In this document: one piece after another, positions 52,946 through 60,332 of the stretch
Layout of the letters: the number at the start of each line of letters is the position of its first letter
Numbering within the stretch: position 1 is the stretch's first letter
Origin: an uncultured Treponema sp.
Lineage (GTDB): Bacteria > Spirochaetota > Spirochaetia > Treponematales > Treponemataceae
Length of the DNA stretch: 64,000 nucleotides
Assembly (NCBI RefSeq): GCF_945873775.1
Contig: NZ_CAMCEC010000002.1
Span: 124,001 to 188,000 of the forward strand
Reading direction: 5' to 3'
Notes under the pieces: model-generated
What the model was told of the DNA's origin: nothing
The model's database searches: none
The model's input: the letters and a program-made list of their open reading frames with translations, nothing else
Position numbers and translations under genes: made by a program

Positions 52946-52995
52946 AAGCACACGGCAGCCCTACTGTCGTATGCTTGCAACATCCCCTGCCGTGT
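52946..52995 (+). other. two mutually exclusive hairpins
   Basis: ACACGGCAG (52950-52958) can pair perfectly with CTGCCGTGT (52987-52995), or the longer 52946-52958 can pair with 52964-52976 at 11 of 13 positions, one of these being a G-T pair. The choice between the two resembles an attenuator but may be chance. It lies just after lipoprotein 1. Confidence 0.35.
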
Positions 52996-53066
52996 ATATG
53001 TCAGTGCCCCTTGCAAAATGCAATTCCGCAAAAATCCTGCTCGATAAGCCAGTTTACAATATCAAG

Positions 53067-53250
53067 TTTCTATTTCCCAAAATCAATATTTTTTCAATTT
53101 TGGAAAGTGAAACGCTATTTCTATTTCCCATTTTTAACATTTTTTCATTTTTGGGAAATGGAAAAGCAAAACAAATAAAAAGTTTTTATTACATTTCAGC
53201 AAAAACTTTATAAATTTACATAGTTTTTATTTAAACTCAGTAAAAACTAT
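53067..53250. repeat. tandem palindromic repeats upstream of AAA_14 gene
   Basis: Two divergent 49-50-bp units (53067-53115, 53118-53167) share TTTCTATTTCCCA and end near GGAAA, each able to fold. Two further units (53179-53207, 53222-53250) run AGTTTTTATT ... AAAAACT. Together they fill most of the 367-bp gap before the ATPase gene and could be operators or regulatory hairpins. Confidence 0.5.
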
Positions 53251-53284
53251 GGAAAAATTTTACATTCCGTGATATTCTTTTTTT

Positions 53285-54502
53285 ATGAAAATGCCTGAAA
53301 ATCAATTGTTTTTAAGAAAAGAATATTTGGAAGAACTTAAAAAATACAAAGACATTCCGCTTGTAAAAATTCTTTCTGGAATCCGCAGATGTGGAAAATC
53401 ATCTATATTGTCCTTGTACAAAAATCTTTTGCAAAAAAGCGGAATAGAAGAAAACCAGATTATTTCTATTTCATATTCAGACATGGATTTTTCCGCTGTT
53501 GAAACGGCAAATGAAATGTATCAGGATATTCTGCAAAAAATACCAAAAGATAAAAAATGTTACCTTCTTCTTGATGAAGTTCAAATTATTGATGGCTGGG
53601 AAAAAGTTATAAACTCGCTTTTAGAAAACAAGAATGTGGATATTTATGTAACCGGCTCAAATTCAAAGCTTCTTTCCTCTGAAATTTCAACTTATCTTTC
53701 CGGGCGATATGTTCTTATCCATGTGCTGCCGCTTTCTTTTTCTGAATTTCTTGAATTCAAAAATATTACTAGTAAAGATAAAATCGATGATGCTTTTGAT
53801 AACTTCCTGCGATTCGGTGGATTTCCGCTTATTGCAAAAAATAATTTTGATGAAAAAACTTGCTATCAGATTGTAGAAGGAATTTATCTTTCCGTTGTAG
53901 ACCACGACATTGCCATTCGCCATACAATTTCCAACAAAGAACTTTTCGACAGAATTGTAAAATTTGTTTTTGAAAATCTAGGAAAGAATTTTTCAGCAAA
54001 CTCAATTGTGAAATTTCTAAAAAGCCAGAACAGAAGCGCAAATGTTGAATCAGTTTACAATTACCTTGAATATCTGCAAAAAGCTTTCATAATTTACAAG
54101 TGCAGCCGCTATGACATTCAAGGAAAAAGCATATTAAAAACGCAAGAAAAATACTATCTTGCTGATTCTTCTCTAAAATATTGTATCTTAGGATACAACC
54201 CAAAATCTGTTGCTTCTATGCTTGAAAACATTGTTTATCTTGAACTTCTTCGCCGCAAATACAATGTTTATATTGGAAAGGACGGAAACAAGGAAATTGA
54301 TTTTGTCGCAATCAAGAATAATGAAAAAATTTATATACAAGTTTGCAGAAGTTTGCCTGATAATGATGAGCGGGAAATTGGAAATTTAAGAGAAATAAAA
54401 GACAACTTTCCAAAGTATGTTCTTACATCAAATAAAATGGACGTTGGAACTATTGACGGAATAAAAATTATGCTTTTATCAGACTGGCTTTTACAGTATT
54501 AA
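53285..54502 (+). CDS. AAA_14 ATPase with DUF4143 domain
   Basis: Protein of 405 aa. Walker A in SGIRRCGKSSIL, Walker B in YLLLDEVQIIDGWE, then TGSNSKLLSSE. The C-terminal DUF4143 part contains a nuclease-like core (GNKEIDFVAIKN ... YIQVCRSL). Such ATPases are abundant in gut anaerobes and have no settled role. The gene is flanked by repeats on both sides, suggesting mobility or variable expression. Confidence 0.88.
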   Translation: MKMPENQLFLRKEYLEELKKYKDIPLVKILSGIRRCGKSSILSLYKNLLQKSGIEENQIISISYSDMDFSAVETANEMYQDILQKIPKDKKCYLLLDEVQIIDGWEKVINSLLENKNVDIYVTGSNSKLLSSEISTYLSGRYVLIHVLPLSFSEFLEFKNITSKDKIDDAFDNFLRFGGFPLIAKNNFDEKTCYQIVEGIYLSVVDHDIAIRHTISNKELFDRIVKFVFENLGKNFSANSIVKFLKSQNRSANVESVYNYLEYLQKAFIIYKCSRYDIQGKSILKTQEKYYLADSSLKYCILGYNPKSVASMLENIVYLELLRRKYNVYIGKDGNKEIDFVAIKNNEKIYIQVCRSLPDNDEREIGNLREIKDNFPKYVLTSNKMDVGTIDGIKIMLLSDWLLQY

Positions 54503-54508
54503 CAGGTC

Positions 54509-54537
54509 TGTCATTCCTTTGCTACGACACAGGAATC
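54509..54537. repeat. dispersed TGTCATT repeat, half copy
   Basis: A single hairpin TGTCATTCC ... GGAATC just after the AAA_14 gene; half of the unit seen at 54663-54739. It may serve as the gene's terminator. Confidence 0.5.
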
Positions 54538-54662
54538 TTTCCACACAAACATAAATCAATAAAAATTTAAAGAATTTTCTGCCAAAAGTGGAAATCAGCT
54601 GGAGTTTGATATAGAATAGTAATAGCCCAAACTTCGAGTTTTGATAAGAACAGTAATTTAAG

Positions 54663-54739
54663 TGTCATTCCCGTGCTACGACACGGGAATCTGTTCGTGT
54701 ACAAACACAAAGATTATCGGATCAAGTCCGATAATGACA
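54663..54739. repeat. dispersed TGTCATT double-hairpin repeat, copy 3
   Basis: Opens TGTCATTCCCGTG, closes CCGATAATGACA, two hairpins. Outside it, TTCGAGTTTT near 54632 and AAAACTCGAA near 54774 form another inverted pair. No gene is seen in 54503-54827. Confidence 0.65.
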
Positions 54740-54827
54740 AATAGTCAAACTAGATAATGACATTAAATTATAAAACTCGAAATTAAGGTTAATAGGTTAT
54801 CTTAACAATTTTTTTACAGGGGGAATT

Positions 54828-56425
54828 ATGAAAAAATTTGCGTTTTCAATTTTACCAGCGTTATTGCTCGCGTTTGTTTCCTGCATGAATATGTCATCTG
54901 GAAGCGAAGGCGGTTCTGTCCGGGTTGTTCTGCCCAGCTCTTCACGCGCGCTTTATTCATCAGGACATGGCGATGTGGATTCATTCACGGTAAGACTTTT
55001 GCTAGATGAAAAAATCATAAAGGAAGAAACCATAAGCAAAGAGACCGCGGACACGGGGGGGCAATTGTATTTGACGAACTTGAGCCTGCCACATACACAG
55101 TAGAAGCAGAAGGTTGGATGTCTAGCAAAGATGTTCTTTTATATTTTGGATCAGAAGAAGCAAAAGTAACAGCAGGACAAGATTCTGATTGCCAAGTAAA
55201 TTTAAAGAAAAAAGACTGCCAAATTTACAATATTTCAGCTGATGCAGAAGAACTAAAAAAAGCTTGCGAATCAGACGGAAACGCATATATTTTTATGGGC
55301 GAAAATTCTTCTGTAAGCACGAATCAAGCTACACAAGCAAATAACTATCAATTTGCAAACATAACTTCCGGCACAAAAATTATAAGAGGCAACGGTGGAA
55401 AAGTTCAAGAAAGCACAGATGACAACAAAACTCTTGCAACAGAAGGCGGCCAGATAAAACTTTTCAATGTAACCGGAAGCTCCACAATCCTTGAAATAAA
55501 CAATCTTACATTTACAGCAGTTTCAGGCAAAACAGTCGGAACTACTTCTACGCTTGACGGAGCTCTAATCTGTGTAGATGACAGAGCAACTGTAATTTTA
55601 AAGCAATGCTATATAAATGGAATGTCCATGTCAAACCAAGGAATAAGCCTTATATATGTAAAAAGCGGCGGGACACTTCTTCTCGAAAATTGCACTTTTT
55701 ATAATAACACAAGTACAAACAAAGGTGATGTATCTTTTTCCGAATGTATACGCATAGAAAATGGAGCGCAAGTGGAAGTTGTTTCATGCAATTTTGAAAG
55801 CAACGGTGATGGAAATTTAATGTCAAACGCCGCAGCAATAGAAAATTCTGGTTCATGCCACATAACCAATACAACATTTAAAGGCAACACAGCAAATAGA
55901 GGCAGCGCAATAATGAACAATGACAATGGAATTCTTGAAATTGAGGATTCAACGTTCGACAGCAATACGTGCACTTCTAACGGCGGATATTATGCAAGAA
56001 GAGGCGGCGCAATATTTATTCAAGGCGGAAGTGTAAAAATCACAGACAGCACATTCACAGGCAATAAGGCTGGTGGTTATAATCCAGGAAGTGAAGTCAC
56101 AGAAAATGGAAAATTCCAAAAACTTGGCGGAGGTGCAATCAGTATAAAGAAAGGCTCGCTTACTTTGCAAAGCACAAGATTTGAAAACAACAGCGTAACT
56201 TCAACAGATAGCGATGACGCTTACGGTTATGGCGGAGCTGTTTTAATAGAACAGTCAGATGCAAATCTGTTCCTAAAAGATGCAAGCGGCGCAACTATGG
56301 AAATAGACAGTTACATAAGTAATTACATGAACGGCAATACTACAGCAAAAAATAACGCAGGCGCAAACATCTACTGCAACGGCGGCACAATAAACGGCAC
56401 TGTTTATACAAAAGCATGGGAATAG
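54828..56425 (+). CDS. phase-variable beta-helix lipoprotein 2, frame interrupted (OFF)
   Basis: Lipoprotein gene with signal LLLAFVSC and AGGGGG before the ATG. A run of 7 G at 55055-55061 sends the frame to a stop at 55103; with 8 G it would continue to 56425, about 532 aa. The downstream part is a right-handed beta-helix with repeated FxxN/GGAI-type strands (STFDSNTC, ARRGGAIFIQGGS, STFTGNKAGG), like polymorphic outer-membrane adhesins. Just after the tract, VFDELEPATYTV matches lipoprotein 1. A surface adhesin role is inferred. Confidence 0.85.
55055..55061 (+). repeat. poly-G tract, 7 G (lipoprotein 2)
   Basis: Run of seven G at codons 76-78. Frames join only at 8 G (or 5), so the present state is OFF. 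Confidence 0.9.
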
Positions 56426-56483
56426 CTTTTGTCATGGATATATCCAAGTTCTAAATGTCGTGCCAATCTTAGGTGCAAAACAA

Positions 56484-56680
56484 TGGGTTCTTAGGGCGAC
56501 AGCCCTAAGCGATGCTGGGAAAGAAGGGAGGTTTGGAGGGAAAGAAACCGGCGATTGAATCGCTTCGCTTTCGAAGTAGAGGGTTAGCCTCCCTCCAAAA
56601 GGAAACCGGTCATCCGCTGCGGGGTTACAAATACAGCAGACAACCGGCATATAACCTGCGGATTGCTCCGCGGATTTTCG
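56484..56680. other. GC-rich structured intergenic region
   Basis: Much richer in G+C than its surroundings. It contains a perfect CTTAGGGC-GACA-GCCCTAAG hairpin (56490-56509) and paired GGAGG / CCTCCCTCC segments. Short frames on both strands cross it but look like noise. It could be the 3' end of the lipoprotein transcript or a structured RNA. Confidence 0.3.
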
Positions 56681-56694
56681 CTTTAAACTACAGA

Positions 56695-56733
56695 CAGGCC
56701 TGGAGCTTTTTCTTTCTCCAAGCCTGCTTTTTT
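56695..56733 (+). terminator. intrinsic terminator after lipoprotein 2
   Basis: CAGGCCTGGAG pairs with CTCCAAGCCTG (one mismatch) around a 10-nt loop and is followed by a run of seven T. Confidence 0.8.
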
Positions 56734-56742
56734 TGCTAAACG

Positions 56743-58494
56743 TTACTCTTCATCCTGAAGTGCATCGTATCCAGATTCACCAGTGCGAACCTTGATTACA
56801 TTTTCAACAGGGTAAACGAATATCTTTCCGTCTCCGATGTGTCCTGTATACAAGGCTTTCTTTGCGCTTTCCACAACAGTTGCTACAGGTACCTTTGAAA
56901 CTACAATCTCTACCTTGATTTTTGGCAGCAGGTTAATTTCAACTGGAACACCGCGGTAGTATTCGCTTGCGCCTTTCTGCATTCCGCAGCCCATAACATT
57001 TATAACTGTCATTCCAGTTACGCCAATGGAGTTCATGGCAGCTTTAAGAGCATTGAACTTGTTCTGGCGTGTTATAATTACAACCTTGTGAACTGCAGCA
57101 TCCTTAGAAGAAGGAGTTGTGGCAGGAGCAACAACAGGAACAGCTTCATGCATTGGAATTGCAACGCCAGCTTCAGCAGCTTCGGCAATTTCTTCTGTGC
57201 TGTAAGGTGTCATAAATCCTGCATAACCTGAATCAAGACCATGCTCAAGCTTATCAAGACCGATGATTTCCTCTTCCGCAGATACACGCAATCCAAAAAT
57301 CTTCTTGATTAAGAAGAACAAAATAGTAATTGTTACAACAGTCCAGGCGATTGTGCAGACCATTCCAAGAAGCTGAAGTCCAAGACATTCAAGTCCGCCG
57401 CCGTAGAAAAGTCCTGAAATCTGCTCGCCAGCTTTGTTTGCAAGTGAATATCCAGGAACTGAAGGGCTTGCAAAAAGTCCAACCGCAATTGTTCCCCAGA
57501 TACCGTTAAAGCAGTGAACGGCAACAGCACCAACAGGATCATCTACATGGAGCTTGTTGTCCAAGAACCAAACTCCAAATACAACCAAAAGACCTGCAAC
57601 AATACCAATGATTGAAGCACCCAAAGCATCCGCAACATCACAAGGAGCAGTGATTGCAACAAGACCTGCCAAAGAAGCGTTCAAGCACATTGAAACATCA
57701 GGCTTGCCGAATTTTATCCAAGTAAAAATCATACAAGTAACAGTTGCAAGAGCCGGAGCAATTGTTGTAGCAACAAAGATGCTTCCAAGCTGCGGAACAG
57801 AAGTTGCAGCCGCACCGTTGAATCCGTACCAACCCAACCACAAGATGAACACACCAAGCGCGCCAATAGGAATGTTATGTCCAGGGAAAGCGTTTACCTT
57901 TATAGAACCATCAGCGTTCTTTGTAAACTTTCCGATACGAGGACCAACCATTGCAGCACCAATCAAAGCGCAGATACCACCAACCATGTGGATACAGTTT
58001 GAACCTGCAAAGTCATGGAATCCAAGCTGAGCAAGCCAGCCGCCGCCCCAAGTCCAGTGAGCTTCAATCGGATAAATTACTGCTGAAATTACAGCTGAAT
58101 AAACACAGTATGAAAGAAACTTTGTGCGTTCTGCCATCGCGCCAGAAACAATTGTCGCTGTTGTAGCGCAGAATACAAGGTTGAATACAAATCCAGACCA
58201 GTCAAAGTTTGCATAGTCTGTAAATATCTGCCAGTTCGGTTTTCCCAGAAAACCAAAAAGCATATTTTCACCAAGGAAAAGACCAAAACCAATAAGGATG
58301 AAAACAACTGTACCAATACAGAAGTCCATCAGGTTTTTCATAATAATGTTGCCGGTATTTTTTGCGCGTGTAAAACCGGTTTCAACCATTGCGAATCCTG
58401 CCTGCATCCAGAATACGAGGGCAGCGCCAAGCAAGAACCATACGCCCCATAAATCCTTGGAGACGCTTTGAACAGCTTGCATTACATCTTCCAT
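56743..58494 (-). CDS. amtB: ammonium transporter fused to a P-II domain
   Basis: Protein of 583 aa from the ATG at 58494 (MEDVMQAVQS), preceded by AAGGGG. About 430 residues form an Amt/Rh channel with 11 helices (FWMQAGFAMVETGF, HWTWGGGWLAQLGFHDFAG). The last about 120 residues are a P-II signal protein (VVIITRQNKFNALKAAMN ... LLPKIKVEIVV). In the T-loop the residue matching Tyr51 of GlnB is Val (RGVPVEINLLPK), so uridylylation there is impossible. The fusion lets P-II gate its own channel by 2-oxoglutarate and ATP/ADP. The leader carries two terminator-like hairpins. Confidence 0.93.
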   Translation of the reverse strand: MEDVMQAVQSVSKDLWGVWFLLGAALVFWMQAGFAMVETGFTRAKNTGNIIMKNLMDFCIGTVVFILIGFGLFLGENMLFGFLGKPNWQIFTDYANFDWSGFVFNLVFCATTATIVSGAMAERTKFLSYCVYSAVISAVIYPIEAHWTWGGGWLAQLGFHDFAGSNCIHMVGGICALIGAAMVGPRIGKFTKNADGSIKVNAFPGHNIPIGALGVFILWLGWYGFNGAAATSVPQLGSIFVATTIAPALATVTCMIFTWIKFGKPDVSMCLNASLAGLVAITAPCDVADALGASIIGIVAGLLVVFGVWFLDNKLHVDDPVGAVAVHCFNGIWGTIAVGLFASPSVPGYSLANKAGEQISGLFYGGGLECLGLQLLGMVCTIAWTVVTITILFFLIKKIFGLRVSAEEEIIGLDKLEHGLDSGYAGFMTPYSTEEIAEAAEAGVAIPMHEAVPVVAPATTPSSKDAAVHKVVIITRQNKFNALKAAMNSIGVTGMTVINVMGCGMQKGASEYYRGVPVEINLLPKIKVEIVVSKVPVATVVESAKKALYTGHIGDGKIFVYPVENVIKVRTGESGYDALQDEE

Positions 58495-58529
58495 AAAAAC
58501 CCCTTGTCTAAAAAGACGGTAATAAAAAT

Positions 58530-58601
58530 AAAAAAAGCGACAGTGATACCGACAAGAGAATTCCACTGCGGAATCTCTTAACCGACACCATTGTCGCTTT
58601 T
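58530..58601 (-). promoter_or_regulatory. second leader terminator with ANTAR-type hairpin
   Basis: On the minus strand AAAAGCGACA pairs with TGTCGCTTTT around an inner hairpin, with T7 after it: an intrinsic terminator ending about 36 nt before the amtB ATG. Its left arm overlaps a small hairpin CGAC-AATGGT-GTCG (58583-58596) whose six-base loop has A at position 1 and G at position 4. Inner mismatches are mostly G-U pairs on this strand, so the structure acts as RNA. Confidence 0.65.
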
Positions 58602-58626
58602 CACAAGTTATAGTTCAGTTTAAAAC

Positions 58627-58672
58627 AAAAAAAGCCACAAACTGCCCAAGGCAATCTGTGACTCCGTTGTCA
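58627..58672 (-). promoter_or_regulatory. first leader terminator with ANTAR-type hairpin
   Basis: GTCACAGATTGCC pairs with GGCAGTTTGTGGC (13 bp with three G-U pairs), followed by T7. Its left arm overlaps TGAC-AACGGA-GTCA (58659-58672), another hexaloop with A1 and G4. It could also end the upstream glycosyltransferase transcript. Confidence 0.65.
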
Positions 58673-58684
58673 ACTGATGTTTTA

Positions 58685-58713
58685 GTTTTATCATTCTGAA
58701 AAAAAAATGTCAA
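58685..58713 (-). promoter_or_regulatory. promoter of amtB leader
   Basis: TTGACA (58708-58713) and TAAAAC (58685-58690) on the minus strand, 17-bp spacer, in the gap after the glycosyltransferase gene. The start site would fall just upstream of the first hairpin. Confidence 0.5.
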
Positions 58714-58727
58714 TATATTTATAAAAT

Positions 58728-59720
58728 TTATTTTTGCATTTCTAGCGCACGCTCAATTGTTTTTACGTAGTCTTCGCCCCAGTATTCGCAAAGAAGATTG
58801 TGTGCCTGCTCTTTAAGTTCCGGAGCAACACGCTGTTCAAGCTGCTTTAAATTGTTCGCCACAAAATTATTGCAAGCCGCCTTCATGCTTTCCACCAAGG
58901 AACTGCTAAGACAAGCTCCTTCTGGAGACTGTATAAACTGCACGACTGGAACAAACGCCGATGCCGCGGAACACACACGCCGCCACCGCCCAATGTCCGT
59001 AATCGACTGCGCGCTTGAAATTCCTGAATCCACGGAATATCTGTAAAAGCGTTCCTGCACTCCAAAATATTTTTTTGCAAAAACCGAAAGAAAAAAGTAA
59101 AGGCAAAGATCTTCCGCCATGGTGCATTCTGTAAACGGAATAAAAGAAAACGCTTTTTCCATCAAAGATCTTTTTATAAGCTTGCCCCACAAAAAACCGC
59201 AGTGCTTGCAGTTTACAAAGCAGTCTTCTGAAATCTGACTTCCAGAAAGCTCGCCCAAAGTTATCTTGCCTATTTTTTTCTGAAGATGCTCTTGCTGCGC
59301 TGAATTTTTTTCAGGATTTTCTGTAACTGCAATAGCTGTGGAATTTACTATGTCGGCATTTGTGCGTTGCGCTTCATTATATAAAAATGAAATTGCGTTG
59401 CTTCCTTCCAAATAGTCATCGCTGTCAATATAAAAAATAAAATCGCCGCTGGAAAACGAAAGCAAGTCGCGCCTAGTTTCAAGAATTCCAAGGTTGTTCA
59501 AATGCTCTTTGAACACAACCGGAACTTTTGTTTCCTTGGCAAACTTCTTTACGATTTTTTTTGCATCCTCGCCTTTTTCATTGACTCCACATGAAGCATC
59601 GCTTACAACAACAATTTCCTTTTCAGCAAAATCCTGCATCGCCACAGAGTCAAGACATTTTCTTAGAACTTTTTCCGTTCCATAAACCGGAATGCAAACA
59701 GAAACCTTAGGCTTTTTCAT
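58728..59720 (-). CDS. family 2 glycosyltransferase
   Basis: Protein of 330 aa with a GT-A fold: VSVCIPVYGTEKVLRKCLDSV at the N-terminus, NNLGILETRRD, and the metal-binding DxD in FYIDSDDYLEGS (near residue 96). It transfers a sugar from a nucleotide donor, probably to a cell-surface glycan or protein. It follows the CAP-domain lipoprotein gene by 22 bp on the same strand, so the two may be co-transcribed. Confidence 0.9.
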   Translation of the reverse strand: MKKPKVSVCIPVYGTEKVLRKCLDSVAMQDFAEKEIVVVSDASCGVNEKGEDAKKIVKKFAKETKVPVVFKEHLNNLGILETRRDLLSFSSGDFIFYIDSDDYLEGSNAISFLYNEAQRTNADIVNSTAIAVTENPEKNSAQQEHLQKKIGKITLGELSGSQISEDCFVNCKHCGFLWGKLIKRSLMEKAFSFIPFTECTMAEDLCLYFFLSVFAKKYFGVQERFYRYSVDSGISSAQSITDIGRWRRVCSAASAFVPVVQFIQSPEGACLSSSLVESMKAACNNFVANNLKQLEQRVAPELKEQAHNLLCEYWGEDYVKTIERALEMQK

Positions 59721-59742
59721 AAAGCTTTTCTCCTGTAGAGTT

Positions 59743-60221
59743 TTACCTTTTTATAAAAATTTGCGTGTAATACCATGCGCCTTCTGAATTTTTAACTGCG
59801 CTCACTGCGGAATGCGTTGCCTGAGTGCTTTCAATATTAGCTCTATGCCCCGAACTAGTAAGCCACATATTTACAACATCTTCTGGGTTTGTGGAATAGT
59901 TGAACGCAACGTTTTCAGCAGCTCCATAACAAGGTGTCAAATTTTTCACCCTATCACTAAATCCGTCATGCCCAAATGCAGTTTTGCCAGTCGCCATATT
60001 TTTAGAATGAATATAACACTGGTTAAAAATATCATCATCATATTTAAGGGCAGAAAGACCAATTTTTTTCCTGTGCGCATTCACAAGGTCAAAAATCTGC
60101 ATATCATAGGAAGTAGCTTCGCCCCCCCGGAAGAATTTTCATCGTCCTCGTCAAAGGCATCGCAAGAAACGAAAAGCCCGCACAAAAGTAAAAGCAAAAC
60201 AAATATTTTATTGAATTTCAT
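59743..60221 (-). CDS. phase-variable CAP-domain lipoprotein 3, frame interrupted (OFF)
   Basis: Lipoprotein gene that starts at the ATG at 60221 with signal LCGLFVSCD. A run of 7 G (C at 60122-60128 on the plus strand) at codon 32 shifts the frame to an early stop; with 8 G it would continue through EATSYDMQIFDLVNAHRK to the stop at 59743, about 159 aa. The mature part is a CAP/SCP (PR-1) domain: LVNAHRKKIG, AFGHDGFSDR, GAAENVAFN and WLTSSGHRANIES. Surface exposure is inferred. Confidence 0.85.
60122..60128 (-). repeat. poly-G tract, 7 G (lipoprotein 3)
   Basis: Seven G on the minus strand at codon 32. Frames join only at 8 G (or 5), so the state is OFF. Confidence 0.9.
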
Positions 60222-60228
60222 GCGTAAG

Positions 60229-60257
60229 ATTATAGCACAAAAACATGGAAATTTAAA
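60229..60257 (-). promoter_or_regulatory. promoter of lipoprotein 3
   Basis: TTTAAA (60252-60257) and TATAAT (60229-60234) on the minus strand, 17-bp spacer, ending 7 nt before the ATG at 60221. No Shine-Dalgarno sequence is present. Confidence 0.55.
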
Positions 60258-60264
60258 ACAAGAA

Positions 60265-60293
60265 TCCCCGGCACAGAAAAACCATACCGGGGA
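60265..60293 (-). terminator. terminator of glnN
   Basis: TCCCCGG and CCGGGGA form a 7-bp GC-rich stem, followed on the minus strand by TTCTTGTTTT. It lies 40 bp past the glnN stop. Confidence 0.65.
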
Positions 60294-60332
60294 AAAGTGT
60301 ATTTTTAAGGAGTCAAAATGCTATTCAACAAA

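Noticed and set aside
53067-53250. CRISPR-like array
   Set aside because: The four units are two different sequences with strong divergence, there are no regular spacers and no cas genes.
56432-56739. Small proteins on both strands in the GC-rich region
   Set aside because: Both frames cover the same bases, have no Shine-Dalgarno sequence and an unnatural composition; the region also contains a terminator.
58666-58674. TTGACA inside the first amtB hairpin as a promoter
   Set aside because: There is no -10 box at a proper distance; the bases are explained by the hairpin, and a better TTGACA lies at 58708-58713.
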